From assembly GCA_026386955.1 (NCBI GenBank), contig JAPLMQ010000163.1, positions 16,645 through 80,644 on the forward strand: DNA of 64,000 nt, read 5' to 3'. The notes under the pieces were generated by a model. It worked only from the letters and a program-made list of their open reading frames with translations, was not told where the DNA came from and made no database searches. Positions within the stretch are counted from its first letter, which is position 1, and each line of letters opens with the position of its first letter. Below, in pieces: positions 1-8,684 of this stretch. The DNA is from Planctomycetota bacterium. Its GTDB lineage: Bacteria > Planctomycetota > Phycisphaerae > Phycisphaerales > Phycisphaeraceae. The position numbers and the translations under genes were made by a program.

Positions 1-1965
1 CCGGTGCTCGGCCCGTGGCAGTCGGGCGGCATGCGGGCCATCGCCGGCATCGCCGTCGACCCGCGCGGGCAACTCTGGGTCACGGAGGGCACGCTCTACC
101 CCCGTCGCATCTCCGTCTGGAACGCCAAGACCGGCTCGCTCGTCCGCGAGCTCTTCGGCCCGACGCACTACGGCGCCTCCGGCGGCGCGATCCATCCCAA
201 CGACCCCGACGTCATGGTCGGCGAGGGCTGCGAGTGGAAGCTCGACCCCAAGACCGGCATGGCCTCCTGCGCGGGCGTCTTCGACGCCAACGGCGGCGGC
301 TTCCTGGGCGGCAACAGCTTCGCCCGCTTCTGCACCGGCAAGAACGGCAAGGACTACCTGGCCGTCGCGAACCTCTCGGCCGGGAACATCGTGGTCTACC
401 AGCGCCTCGCCCCGGGCAAGTACGCTCGCCGCTCGTCCATCACCTCGGACCCCAAGGCCAAGACGACTACCTTCTGGGCCGACGCCAACGGCGACGAACA
501 GGTCCAGGAGAACGAGACGGCCACGCTGGCCAAGGCGCTCACCCTGGGCGGGTACTACTTCTGGTCGATGAACCTGAACACCGACATGACGCTCTACGGC
601 GGTGAGGGGCGCATCCGCGTCGCCGACTTCACCTCCTGCGCCGCGCCGCGGTACGACCCCGCGAAGTTCGAGGCCGTCGCCGGCCTGCCCTACGGCCTCT
701 CCTCGCTCGACAACGAGCTGCTGCTATCCTGCGGCGTGGAGCAGACCTCCTTCTTCCAGTGCTTCGATGCCGCGAGCGGCAAGGTGCTTTGGCAATACCC
801 CAACCTCTGGGCCGGCGTCCACGGCTCGCACAATGCCCCCGCCCCCGCGCTGGGCCTCCTCCGCGGCGCGTTCGGCCCCATCGGCTGCTTCAAGGCCAAG
901 AACGCCGGCTACGTCTGGGCGATCAACACCAACGTCGGCGAGTGGCATCTGCTCACCCAGGACGGCTACTACCTCTCGTGCCTCTTCGAGGCCGACGCGC
1001 TCAAGCAGGAGTACCCCGTCGCCAAGCCCGGCGCGGTGATGGACCGCATGCCCTGCGGGCTGGGCGGCGAGGACTTCGGCGGCTCGGTCGTGCAGGGCGA
1101 CGACGGCAACGTCTATGTCCAAGCCGGGAAGACGGCCGACTGGAACATCCAGATGACCGGGCTCGACACCATCCACAAGCTCGGCTCGGGCTCCGTCGAG
1201 ATCGACGCGAACGACGTGCGCAAGGCGACGGGCGTGCGCGAGGCGGCCCTGCAGCAGGCGGTCGGAAAGCAGCGGATGGCGGTCCACAAGCTGACGCCCA
1301 CCTTCACGGGCGATCTGGCGAAGGACTTCGCCGGCGCGCAGGTCGTCTCCTACAAGAAGCAGGACGACGCGGCGATCAAGTCGGCGGTGGCGTGGGACGA
1401 CAAGAACTTCTACGTCGCGTGGGACGTGGCCGACAAGACGCCGTGGGCCAACGGCGCGACGGAGCCGGCGATGCTCTACCTCGGCGGCGACACGGTCGAC
1501 CTGCAACTCGGGACCGACCCCGCGGCAGCGCCCAAGCGGGGCGAGCCGGTGGCGGGCGACCTGCGCGTCTCGATCGGCAACTTCCAGGGCACGCCCACCG
1601 CGGTGCTCTTCCGCAAGGTCGTCGCGGGGAGCGGGGCCAAGCAGCCCAAGTCGTTCTCCTCGGGCGTGGTGAAGGACTACAAGATGGACTTCGCCGCGCC
1701 GATCGCCGGCGCGGTGGTGAAGGTCACGCCGCGCCCCGGGGCGGGCTATTTGGTCGAGGCCTCCCTGCCGCTGGCCGACCTGGGCCTCGCGGCCAAGCCC
1801 GGGCTGACGATCCACGGCGATCTGGGCGCGACGCACGGCGACGCGGCAGGCCAGCGCACGCGCCTCCGCACCTACTGGTCGAACCAGCACACCGGCATCG
1901 TCGACGACGCGGTCTTCGAGCTGATGATGGAGCCGGCGAATTGGGGGGAGTGGAAGTTGGAGTAG
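1..1965 (+). CDS. Beta-propeller (NHL-like) protein with C-terminal CBM9/DOMON-like domain, 5' end outside window
   Basis: The frame is open from the first base, so the gene probably begins upstream; GTG at base 4 is only the first in-window start codon. The first ~400 residues have propeller-like repeats (IAGIAVDPRGQLWVTEG is a typical NHL-type blade) and describe no recognisable catalytic site. The last ~210 residues (from about FTGDLAKDFAGAQ) resemble the CBM9/DOMON-like fold that caps many planctomycete carbohydrate-related proteins, with the typical 'AVAWDDKNFYVAWDVADKTPW' strand pattern. Role unknown; an extracytoplasmic, sugar- or cofactor-binding protein is likely, but the signal peptide would lie outside the window. 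Confidence 0.7.
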   Translation, partial: PVLGPWQSGGMRAIAGIAVDPRGQLWVTEGTLYPRRISVWNAKTGSLVRELFGPTHYGASGGAIHPNDPDVMVGEGCEWKLDPKTGMASCAGVFDANGGGFLGGNSFARFCTGKNGKDYLAVANLSAGNIVVYQRLAPGKYARRSSITSDPKAKTTTFWADANGDEQVQENETATLAKALTLGGYYFWSMNLNTDMTLYGGEGRIRVADFTSCAAPRYDPAKFEAVAGLPYGLSSLDNELLLSCGVEQTSFFQCFDAASGKVLWQYPNLWAGVHGSHNAPAPALGLLRGAFGPIGCFKAKNAGYVWAINTNVGEWHLLTQDGYYLSCLFEADALKQEYPVAKPGAVMDRMPCGLGGEDFGGSVVQGDDGNVYVQAGKTADWNIQMTGLDTIHKLGSGSVEIDANDVRKATGVREAALQQAVGKQRMAVHKLTPTFTGDLAKDFAGAQVVSYKKQDDAAIKSAVAWDDKNFYVAWDVADKTPWANGATEPAMLYLGGDTVDLQLGTDPAAAPKRGEPVAGDLRVSIGNFQGTPTAVLFRKVVAGSGAKQPKSFSSGVVKDYKMDFAAPIAGAVVKVTPRPGAGYLVEASLPLADLGLAAKPGLTIHGDLGATHGDAAGQRTRLRTYWSNQHTGIVDDAVFELMMEPANWGEWKLE

Positions 1966-2035
1966 GGTTGCCGCGCCGACGGAATCGGACTCGCGCTCTT
2001 GCACCGCCCTGATGCCCGGGAACATGCGTCCGCTC

Positions 2036-2222
2036 TTGTAGGGTGGCGTTGAGCGGTACTCCGCGAAGCCCACCGTTTGGGCGCCCGCACTTGCGAAGGT
2101 CGACGGGAGGCGCAAACGGCATGGAGCGATCGGCGGAGCTCGCGCCGATGATTGTGACGCCCCACGGCCACACACGCCGCGCCGGTGGGCTTCGCGGGGT
2201 ACCGCTCAACCCACCCTACAAG
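2036..2222. repeat. R1 inverted repeat pair
   Basis: The left arm begins TTGTAGGGTGG and contains GAGCGGTACTCCGCGAAGCC; about 107 bp later the reverse complement appears (ending CAACCCACCCTACAAG). The core between the arms holds a small ATCGGCG/CGCCGAT hairpin. Further copies lie at 4171-4210 (single right arm) and 63814 to the window end. The rest of the 1966-2332 gap holds only the promoter and operator of the next gene. This resembles a REP/MITE-type dispersed element; no transposase is present. Confidence 0.8.
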
Positions 2223-2256
2223 ATGACGCTTCTCCGCGCGGACCTTCGCATTTCCC

Positions 2257-2285
2257 TTGACCCCGCCCGCTTCCGGTCGTACACT
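2257..2285 (+). promoter_or_regulatory. Sigma70-type promoter of the GbsR-like gene
   Basis: TTGACC (2257-2262) and TACACT (2280-2285) are separated by exactly 17 bp, upstream of the regulator gene at 2333. The -10 box abuts the palindrome at 2287-2306. Confidence 0.6.
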
Positions 2286-2286
2286 T

Positions 2287-2306
2287 ATTTCAGTCCTAAC
2301 AGAAAT
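2287..2306. promoter_or_regulatory. Putative operator, ATTTCnGT-n6-ACnGAAAT palindrome
   Basis: A 20-bp imperfect palindrome (14 of 20 positions symmetric) starts one base after the -10 box and lies between promoter and start codon. Its position suggests binding of the encoded MarR-type regulator and autorepression; this is inference. Confidence 0.5.
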
Positions 2307-2332
2307 GACTGACCTTCCAGCCGGAGCTGGCC

Positions 2333-2863
2333 ATGACGCTCTCCCCCGCCGTCGAGAAGTTCGTGCTGCACTGGGGCGAGATGGGCGCGAGCTGGGGCAT
2401 CAACCGCACCGTCGCGCAGATCCACGCCCTGCTCTACGTCTCCCCCCGCCCGCTCAACGCCGAGGAGATCGCCCAGACCCTCCGCGTCGCGCGGTCGAAC
2501 GTCTCGACCAGCCTGCGCGAGCTGCAGGGCTGGGGCATCATCCGCCCCGTCCACGTGCTGGGCGACCGGCGGGACCACTTCGAGTCGATGCGCGACGTCT
2601 GGGAGATGTTCCAGATCGTGCTCACCGAGCGCAAGCGGCGCGAGATCGACCCCACCATCGCCCTCCTGCGCGAGTGCGTCGCCGAGGCCGAGCGGGCCGA
2701 GCCCGAGGACCGGCTGACGCGCGAGCGGCTGGCGGAGCTGCTGGGCTTCTTCGAGGCGATCAGCAACTGGTACGACCAGATCCGTGTCCTGCCCACCAAG
2801 GCGGTGATCCGGTTCGTCTCGCTGGGCGGGAAGGTCCGGCGGCTGCTGGGCATCGCCTCGTGA
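2333..2863 (+). CDS. GbsR/MarR-family transcriptional regulator
   Basis: A 176-residue winged-helix regulator of the GbsR branch of the MarR superfamily. The N-terminal ~80 residues carry the HTH (LNAEEIAQTLRVARSNVSTSLRELQGWGIIRPV), followed by a wing with GDRRDHFES and a helical dimerisation tail rich in E/R. The ATG at 2333 is preceded by GGAGCTGG. The gene lies 52 bp upstream of the next one and probably forms a two-gene operon with it. GbsR proteins typically repress a neighbouring metabolic or membrane gene; the ligand cannot be told from sequence. The upstream palindrome suggests autoregulation. Confidence 0.88.
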   Translation: MTLSPAVEKFVLHWGEMGASWGINRTVAQIHALLYVSPRPLNAEEIAQTLRVARSNVSTSLRELQGWGIIRPVHVLGDRRDHFESMRDVWEMFQIVLTERKRREIDPTIALLRECVAEAERAEPEDRLTRERLAELLGFFEAISNWYDQIRVLPTKAVIRFVSLGGKVRRLLGIAS

Positions 2864-2915
2864 CTTCGCCCCCGGGGCCCCCCGGGCCCCCGGACCCTCG
2901 GGCTTGGAGCCGGCC

Positions 2916-3821
2916 ATGGCACCTTTGATTCAATCCAAACGCACCCGCGCCGAGGCCGCCCTGCAGCGGCTCGAGGCCACCGAGGGCGGCCCCTTCACGG
3001 TCGTCGACCAGGCCGACGTCGCGGCGTTTCACTTCGACCTACCCGCGGCGGCGCTGCGGATCGATCCCCGCCTGGAACTCGACGCGGATCGCCACGGCGA
3101 TGCGCCGCAGGACTCGGAACGGGAATCGGCGCGGGCCGTCGCCCGCGTGCTCGCCTACACCGTCGTCCGCGTGCGCTCGGGGCTCGAGGGCCGGATGACG
3201 GAGCGGGCCGGCAGCCCGTGGGTGGGCCGGACGATCTTCGAGATCGGGCTCTGCGTGCGCCACGCGGGTGAGCCGGGCGTGCTGCTGCTGGCGCAGGTCT
3301 GTCCGGAGGCGCTGGAGGGGGCGGTGGGTGATCGCCGCTTCGGCAAGCCGGTGCGGTTCGGGACGACATCACTGCAATTCGACGCGTCGCGAGGCACGCT
3401 CGACTGCGGCGTGGCCTTGCCCGGCAGCAAATCCTTCATGGATCGGCCGAGGCTGGCGCTCGCCGGCCAAGTCAGCGACGAGCCACGGCAAGAGGGCGAG
3501 ACCACGGGTGAAGAGTTCCTGCTCGAGCGATACACGAACTTCACCGTCGAGCGCGGGCTGCTGCGGCTGGAGCGCTGCTGGCGATCGCCGACCGCGGCGT
3601 TGCCCGTCGCGATGCGGGGGGAGGAGTCGCAGGCAGCCTTGGTTGACGTGCTGGGCATCGCCCCTGCCGCTGCGGCCGAGGTGACGCTCGTGGGCGGGTA
3701 CGTCTTGCCCGGCGTGAGCGAGTGCCGCATCGGCCGGCCTCGCTGTATGCAGGGGCCCGCGTGCGCGACGCGCTGGCCGATCGAGGTGCGGCAGGCGACA
3801 CGGGCGGAGAAGGATGATTGA
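2916..3821 (+). CDS. Uncharacterised protein, weak DUF2071-like C-terminal part
   Basis: 301 residues from ATG 2916, which follows TTGGAG; a TTG at 2904 would add four residues but overlaps that ribosome-binding site. No signal peptide or membrane segment. The segment EEFLLERYTNFTVERGLLRLERCWRSP around residue 205 resembles the 'ERY.LY...G.L.R' stretch of DUF2071 proteins (acetoacetate-decarboxylase-like fold), but the rest does not clearly match, so this is a weak assignment. Cys residues cluster near the C-terminus (CRIGRPRCMQGPAC). It follows the GbsR-like gene closely and is its most likely co-transcribed partner or target. Confidence 0.6.
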   Translation: MAPLIQSKRTRAEAALQRLEATEGGPFTVVDQADVAAFHFDLPAAALRIDPRLELDADRHGDAPQDSERESARAVARVLAYTVVRVRSGLEGRMTERAGSPWVGRTIFEIGLCVRHAGEPGVLLLAQVCPEALEGAVGDRRFGKPVRFGTTSLQFDASRGTLDCGVALPGSKSFMDRPRLALAGQVSDEPRQEGETTGEEFLLERYTNFTVERGLLRLERCWRSPTAALPVAMRGEESQAALVDVLGIAPAAAAEVTLVGGYVLPGVSECRIGRPRCMQGPACATRWPIEVRQATRAEKDD

Positions 3822-3882
3822 AGCGGCAGGACGATGCGGAATTGTCGGCGAACTCGCAAGCGACGGATCGGCATCTTTTCGG

Positions 3883-4060
3883 GTGCCACATGTCATCGTA
3901 TTCGTGACATGTGTCTTGGGAGGCCGTGCGATTCACGACCACCCAAGGCGCCGACATTCCCTTGAATTCCGCAGTTTCCGGGGTGGAGGGGCGGGATCGT
4001 CGAGGCAAACTGAGCCAGCCGTGGACCGGCACATGTCACGAGTACGATGACATGTGGCAC
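3883..4060. repeat. R7 inverted repeat pair (CACATGTCATCGTA...)
   Basis: GTGCCACATGTCATCG... at 3883-3913 recurs as its reverse complement at 4028-4060 with a single mismatch; each arm is itself a near-palindrome (CACATGTC...GACATGTG). A half copy occurs at 44927-44942. The 3822-4224 gap otherwise contains only repeat copies of R2 and R1. Confidence 0.8.
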
Positions 4061-4092
4061 CAGGCCTTGCGGGTTCCGACGACACGCGAACA

Positions 4093-4118
4093 TCCGTCGC
4101 TTGCGCGTCCGGCCAACA
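4093..4118. repeat. R2 single copy (CCGTCGCTTGCGCGTCCGGC)
   Basis: One copy of the R2 family, which ends in (C/T)AACAA. Inverted pairs of the same element lie at 11482-11580, 12766-12878 and 23357-23539. The sequence is of the type widely dispersed in planctomycete genomes. Confidence 0.75.
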
Positions 4119-4170
4119 AAACGCGGGGCACGCTGGTTGTTTCGGGGACGCACGGCCACACGCATCGCGC

Positions 4171-4210
4171 CGGTGGGTTTCGCGGAGTACCGCTCTACGC
4201 CACCCTACAA
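4171..4210. repeat. R1 single right arm
   Basis: CGGTGGGTTTCGCGGAGTAC... through CACCCTACAA, preceded by the same flank (CACGGCCACAC) seen before the right arm at 2183. It lies 14 bp from the stop codon of the convergent minus-strand gene. Confidence 0.75.
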
Positions 4211-4224
4211 ATGCGAGTCTTCGC

Positions 4225-5634
4225 TCAGGAGTTTGAATCGGCCGGGGTCGGCGTCGCCACGCCCGTCGCTTCATCGACGTTGTGGGCGTAGCCCTGCAGC
4301 GACTGGAAGATCGCGTCGACGTTCGCGTCCTCGCCGCCCGTCTTGAGCTCGGTCGCGAGGCCCGAGCCCTGCCCGACGGCCTCGCGGGCGGAGATCGCCA
4401 GCTTGCCCGCCGAGTCGGCCGCCTTCTGCTGGGCGTCGGAGAAGCTCGTCTCCGAGGGCATCACGCGCTTGAGCTCCTTGGCCAGCATGCCCAGCGTCTT
4501 GCCGTAGCCCGCCGCGGCCGTGAGGTGCTGCGTGTAGACGCTCGCCCGCACCGCGTGCTTGCTGAGCAGGTCGAGCTGGTAGGCCTTCTTGTCGGCGCCG
4601 CGGGCCTGGCTCACGCCGTCGGCCAAGGCCTTGATCGACTTGTCGGCGTACTCGCCCGCCTGGGCCAGCTTGGCGTCGACAAGCTTGTCGTAGTCCGCGG
4701 CGATCTTGACCAGCGACTCCTTGAGCTCCGAGACGGCCTTCTCCTTCTGGTTGGCCGCGGAGTCGCGCTCGTCGTGGTTCTTCTTCTGCCGCTGCTCGAC
4801 GCCGGCGATCTGGTCCTGCAGCGAAGTGACGTTGCTCTTGCGCAGCTCGAGCTGCTGCTTGACCACCGCCAACTCGCCCTGCACGACGTCGAGCTCGGCG
4901 GTGAGCTTCTGGGCGACCGCGCGGGTCGTCGCCGCGGCGCCCTCGAGGCCCGAGGCCTTGCCGTAGAGCGCGTCCTGCGCCTTGCTGTCCTTCACGAACG
5001 CCTCGCTGCGCAGCTTGGAGATCTGCCCCACCGCCGCGTCGCTCTCGGCGCGGGCCTTCTCGATCGACTTCGTGAGCTCGTTGCCGCGCGCGACCAGGCC
5101 CGAGGCCTCCTTCTCGAAGCCGACGATCGCCGTCTGGGCCTCCTGCTGCTGCTCCTTGAGCTTGGCGACCAGCGGGGAATCGTCGATGTCGAAGGCCTTG
5201 GAGCGGGCGTCGTCGCGGTCGATCAGGAGCGTCTTGTTGACGAGGCTGGCCGACTGGCGGGAGATGTCGACCCAATCGGACATGGCCGCGCGGGCGACCT
5301 GGTCCGCGGCGGTCGCGTAGGCGTCGGCGACCAGGCGGCGGGCCTGGAGCTTGTCGGATTCGGAGGCGGAGCCGATGGTCGCCTCAAGCGATTTGGCGGC
5401 CTGCAGCAACGCCTTGGTGCGGTAGGCCTGGAGGTCGACCGTGGGCTGGCCGTCGCCGTTGGGCGCGTCCTCGCCCTTGGGAACGAAACCGTCCTGCGCC
5501 GCCTGGAAACCGTTCAGGGCCTTCACGAACTGGCCGTGGGTCTTGGCCTGCTCGGCCGACTGCCTGTCGGAGCAGCCGACGAGGGGCGAAAGGGAGAAGG
5601 CCAGGCAGACGGCGACGGGAAGGGTTCGGCGCAA
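4225..5634 (-). CDS. Long coiled-coil lipoprotein
   Basis: About 469 residues starting at TTG 5634, preceded at good distance by GGAAAGGA; the longer reading from TTG 5652 would overlap that site. A signal peptide (RRTLPVAVCLAFSLSP) ends in the lipobox LVGC, so the mature protein should be lipid-anchored. The body is almost entirely heptad-rich helix (e.g. GELAVVKQQLELRKSN, RQKKNHDERDSAANQKEKAV), predicted to form extended coiled coils. No enzyme motif. A structural or envelope-spacing role is plausible; family not recognised. It is followed by the R1 copy at 4171. Confidence 0.82.
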   Translation of the reverse strand: MRRTLPVAVCLAFSLSPLVGCSDRQSAEQAKTHGQFVKALNGFQAAQDGFVPKGEDAPNGDGQPTVDLQAYRTKALLQAAKSLEATIGSASESDKLQARRLVADAYATAADQVARAAMSDWVDISRQSASLVNKTLLIDRDDARSKAFDIDDSPLVAKLKEQQQEAQTAIVGFEKEASGLVARGNELTKSIEKARAESDAAVGQISKLRSEAFVKDSKAQDALYGKASGLEGAAATTRAVAQKLTAELDVVQGELAVVKQQLELRKSNVTSLQDQIAGVEQRQKKNHDERDSAANQKEKAVSELKESLVKIAADYDKLVDAKLAQAGEYADKSIKALADGVSQARGADKKAYQLDLLSKHAVRASVYTQHLTAAAGYGKTLGMLAKELKRVMPSETSFSDAQQKAADSAGKLAISAREAVGQGSGLATELKTGGEDANVDAIFQSLQGYAHNVDEATGVATPTPADSNS

Positions 5635-5752
5635 AGGGAGAGTCCTTTCCAAGGCCTGCGGGTCGGCGACCTAAGGTCCACAGCCGCTACAGCTTAAGCA
5701 TACCGCCAAGGATGGCGGGCGGAAAGCCCCCCGGAGACCCCAGAGCCGCGGC

Positions 5753-6460
5753 TCATGGCGTCTCGAACGACATCCGCCCCGCCCAGACGTTGTTGAAGAG
5801 GTTCCGCTTCTCCGTGCCGTACCAGTAGCCCTGGGCCTGGATCTCGACCTTCACGACGGCCTTCGCCGAGGAGCCGCTGCTGAGCTCGAGGTCGTTCCAG
5901 AAGACGACGACCTTCTCGCCCCGGCGGCGCACGGAGACGACGCCCTCGCCTTCGAAGGGCTGGGTGGGCAGTTCGTCGGTTTTCACGGCCGCGCCGATCC
6001 GCGCCTCGCGCCGGCCGGGGCCGCCGATGTGCCCGTCGTAGTAACCGGCCGCGACGATCTCCTTGCCCTCGTCGTCGAGCAGGCGCAGGCGGATGTATTG
6101 GATCGGGTCGAACTCGTTGGGCGCGCCCTTCGAGGACCACCCGACCGTGAGTTGGGAGTCGAAGTCGCCGGCGATGGGCTTTGGCAGCTTGCGCGAGAGG
6201 GCGAGGGTCGGATAGATGTCGCCGGACGGATCGGCCTCGACGTAGGTGAGCTTGGAGACGTTGAGCTTGCCGTCCTTGATCGCGAAGGCGGCGACGCCCT
6301 TCGACCCGAGCTTCTCCTTGGTCACGACCCAGGCCTTGTCGAGCTCCGGCTTCTCGAAGCGCTCGTCGATGAGCGATTCGGCGCGGGCGGCGGGGGCGAG
6401 GGACAGGAGGGAGGCGATCGTCAGCAGCAAGGTGGAGCGATGGAGACGAGAGCTTTTCAT
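5753..6460 (-). CDS. Secreted beta-rich protein, possibly concanavalin-like fold
   Basis: 235 residues from ATG 6460, chosen because a clear signal peptide follows (KSSRLHRSTLLLTIASLLSLAPAARA, cleavage after ARA). The mature part alternates short beta strands (AFAIKDGKLNVSKLTY, GDFDSQLTVGW, VVSVRRRGEKVVVFWNDLEL) in the manner of the concanavalin/LamG-like jelly rolls found in planctomycete exported proteins. No catalytic residues can be pointed out. It lies 100 bp upstream of the coiled-coil lipoprotein on the same strand; both are envelope proteins but no shared function is evident. Confidence 0.72.
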   Translation of the reverse strand: MKSSRLHRSTLLLTIASLLSLAPAARAESLIDERFEKPELDKAWVVTKEKLGSKGVAAFAIKDGKLNVSKLTYVEADPSGDIYPTLALSRKLPKPIAGDFDSQLTVGWSSKGAPNEFDPIQYIRLRLLDDEGKEIVAAGYYDGHIGGPGRREARIGAAVKTDELPTQPFEGEGVVSVRRRGEKVVVFWNDLELSSGSSAKAVVKVEIQAQGYWYGTEKRNLFNNVWAGRMSFETP

Positions 6461-6585
6461 CTGCGATTTCCAAGTGACATGGACTTCACGGCGCGAGCGC
6501 GTCGACCAAGACCATGATACTCGCGCCGCACGCGCGAAAAGCACAGGCGCAACACGGCGCAGGCACGACGATCGGAGCGCAAGAA

Positions 6586-6615
6586 AAACCCAGGCACGCA
6601 GTGCCTGGGCTTTGG
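6586..6615 (-). terminator. R4 stem-loop acting as terminator of the fusion oxidoreductase
   Basis: Read on the minus strand, CCCAGGCAC/GTGCCTGGG is followed by a run of T, 65 bp after the stop codon of the gene ending at 6681. Near-identical stems occur at 12893, 22130, 22210 and 61975. Confidence 0.75.
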
Positions 6616-6680
6616 GGGTTCATTCGTGATTTGTGGTTCGTGGCGCGGTTGACCCGCTCACGAGCCACTCGCCCGCGATC

Positions 6681-8684
6681 TCAGGACTCGAGGTTCAGCC
6701 ACTTCACCTCGTCGGCGGTCAGCTCCACGTCGAGCGCGGGCCAAGTCGTCCGCGTCTCCTCAAGCGTGCGCGGGCCGACCAGCGGGAAGGTCGGGAACGG
6801 CTGGCAGAGCACGTAGGCCAGGGCGATGTTGATCGGCAGGACGTTCTTCTTCTTCGCCAGCTCGATGGCGCGGTCGCGGCGGCGGAAGTTGTCCTCGCTG
6901 TACCAGCAGCGCACCAGCTCGCCGTCGGACTTCTTGTCCGGGCCGGCGCGGTCGGTGAAGAACCCGCGGGCCTGGCTGGACCAAGGCATCAGCGGGAGCT
7001 GGCTCTTGGTGTGCCACGCCCGGCTGGCGGGGTCGGACGAGGCGATGCACCCGGCCCAGACGGCATCAATCATCCGCGCGAGGCTGAAGTTGTTGCTGGC
7101 GGCGGAGAAGCCCTGCAGCCCCTTCTTCTTGGCGTACTCGTTGCCGGCCTCGATGCGCGAGGTCGCCCAGTTCGAGCCGCCGAAGGCCTTGATGCTGCCC
7201 TTCTTCACCAGCTCGTTGAGCACGTCGATGAACTCGCCGACGGGGATCTCGGGGTTGTCGCGGTGCATCATGTAGATGTCGACGTAGTTGGTCCGCAGGC
7301 GCTCGAGGCTCTCCTTGTGCTGCGTGACCAGGTCCTTGGGGTTGCAGAACGGCGTGTGGGCGCCCTTGTCGAGGATGACCACCTGCTCGCGCACGCCGCG
7401 TTTCTCGACCCACCGGCCGAGGTTGCCCTCGTTGTTGGGGCCGTAGATGTGGGCGGTGTCGAACGTGTTCCCGCCGCGCTCGAAGTAGTCGTCGAACATC
7501 ACGTCGGCGTGGGGCATGAAGGTCTGGTTGTCGACGCCCAGGACGAGGCGCGAGACCTTCTTGTCGAGGTGGGCGATCTTGCCGTACTTCATCTTGTTGT
7601 TCGGGCGGAGCTTCAGAGGCTGGCCCGAGAGCGGGCCTCGCTTGGCGTCGGGCTTCTCGATGTCGTAGAGCAGCCCGATGGAGCTGCGCCACTGGTCGAG
7701 CGTGCGCATGTTGCCCAGCGAGTCGTCCCAGGTCATGGCGGGGAAGACGCCCTGCCGGCGGGCGATGTTGCGCCCGACCATGTCGGCCTCGAGGGCGTAG
7801 AGCCAGTCGGTGGTGTCGACCTCGATGACCTCGGCGGGCTTGCCGTTGACGTTGAGGTTGATGACGGTCTTGCCGCCCTCCTTCGCGGGGATCCAGGGCC
7901 AGGGGACGACGATGTTGCCGCCCGTGCCGTAGATGCGGGCGGAGTTGTCCTGGTTGACGCCCACGCCGGTGGCGACCTGGGCGACGATGTCGCCGGGGAA
8001 CTTGAGGATGCCCACGGCGTAGTCGTCCGCGCCGGTGGGGGCGAGCCTGCCCGCGCCCGAGACGGAGATCGGCTCGGCCGAGCCCTCAAGGCCCAAGGCG
8101 ATGCCCGCGACCATGCGCGAGAAGGAGACTGCATAGCAGCCGACGTCAAGGATGCCGCCGCCGCCCAGTTCGTTCGCCCAGATGCGGCTGGTGGGGTTGT
8201 AGCCGGCGTGGAAGCTGAAGGTCGCTTGGATGATGCGGATGTCGCCGATGGCCTTGTTGCGGAGCAGCTCGACGAGCTTGCCGATCAGCGGGCTGCAGCG
8301 GTACATGAACGCCTCCATGAGGAAGACGTCGTGCCGGCGGGCGGCCTCGATGATCGCCTGCGTCTCGAACTGGTTCATGCCGATGGGCTTCTCGCACAGG
8401 ATGTGCTTGCCGGCCTGGGCGGCCTTGATCGCCCACTCGGCGTGCATCGGGTGCGGCGTGGCGATGTAGACCGCCTCGACCGACTTGTCGGCGAGCAGGG
8501 CCTCGTACGAGCCGTGGCAGCCGGACTGGGGGAGGTTGAACTCCTTGCCGAACTTGTCGGCCGACTCCTGCGTGCGCGAGCCGATGGCGACGAACTTGCC
8601 GGTCTTGGAGTGGGCGAGGCCCTTGGCGAAGGTGCGGGCGATGCCGCCGGCGCCGATGATGCCCCAGGCGATCGGGTTGGACAT
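6681..8684 (-). CDS. Fusion of Gfo/Idh/MocA oxidoreductase and aldo/keto reductase
   Basis: 667 residues in two complete enzyme domains. Residues ~5-330 are a Gfo/Idh/MocA NAD(P)-dependent sugar oxidoreductase: Rossmann motif GIIGAGGIA near residue 8, the EKP motif at E98-K99-P100, and a C-terminal alpha/beta domain beginning with GGGGILDVGCY. Residues ~365-667 are an aldo/keto reductase with the whole catalytic tetrad visible: D409 and Y414 (FDTAHIYG), K440 (VILDKGA) and H474 (YMMHRD). Both domains should act in the cytosol on sugars, perhaps in consecutive redox steps. The start ATG 8684 follows AGGATCC-rich sequence. A perfect R4 terminator follows the gene. The fused arrangement is the notable feature; substrate unknown. 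Confidence 0.9.
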   Translation of the reverse strand: MSNPIAWGIIGAGGIARTFAKGLAHSKTGKFVAIGSRTQESADKFGKEFNLPQSGCHGSYEALLADKSVEAVYIATPHPMHAEWAIKAAQAGKHILCEKPIGMNQFETQAIIEAARRHDVFLMEAFMYRCSPLIGKLVELLRNKAIGDIRIIQATFSFHAGYNPTSRIWANELGGGGILDVGCYAVSFSRMVAGIALGLEGSAEPISVSGAGRLAPTGADDYAVGILKFPGDIVAQVATGVGVNQDNSARIYGTGGNIVVPWPWIPAKEGGKTVINLNVNGKPAEVIEVDTTDWLYALEADMVGRNIARRQGVFPAMTWDDSLGNMRTLDQWRSSIGLLYDIEKPDAKRGPLSGQPLKLRPNNKMKYGKIAHLDKKVSRLVLGVDNQTFMPHADVMFDDYFERGGNTFDTAHIYGPNNEGNLGRWVEKRGVREQVVILDKGAHTPFCNPKDLVTQHKESLERLRTNYVDIYMMHRDNPEIPVGEFIDVLNELVKKGSIKAFGGSNWATSRIEAGNEYAKKKGLQGFSAASNNFSLARMIDAVWAGCIASSDPASRAWHTKSQLPLMPWSSQARGFFTDRAGPDKKSDGELVRCWYSEDNFRRRDRAIELAKKKNVLPINIALAYVLCQPFPTFPLVGPRTLEETRTTWPALDVELTADEVKWLNLES

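Noticed and set aside
724..2175. Long open frame on the minus strand opposite the first gene
   Set aside because: Antisense shadow of a high-GC gene: Arg/Gly/Val-rich composition, no motif, and overlaps the well-supported propeller gene.
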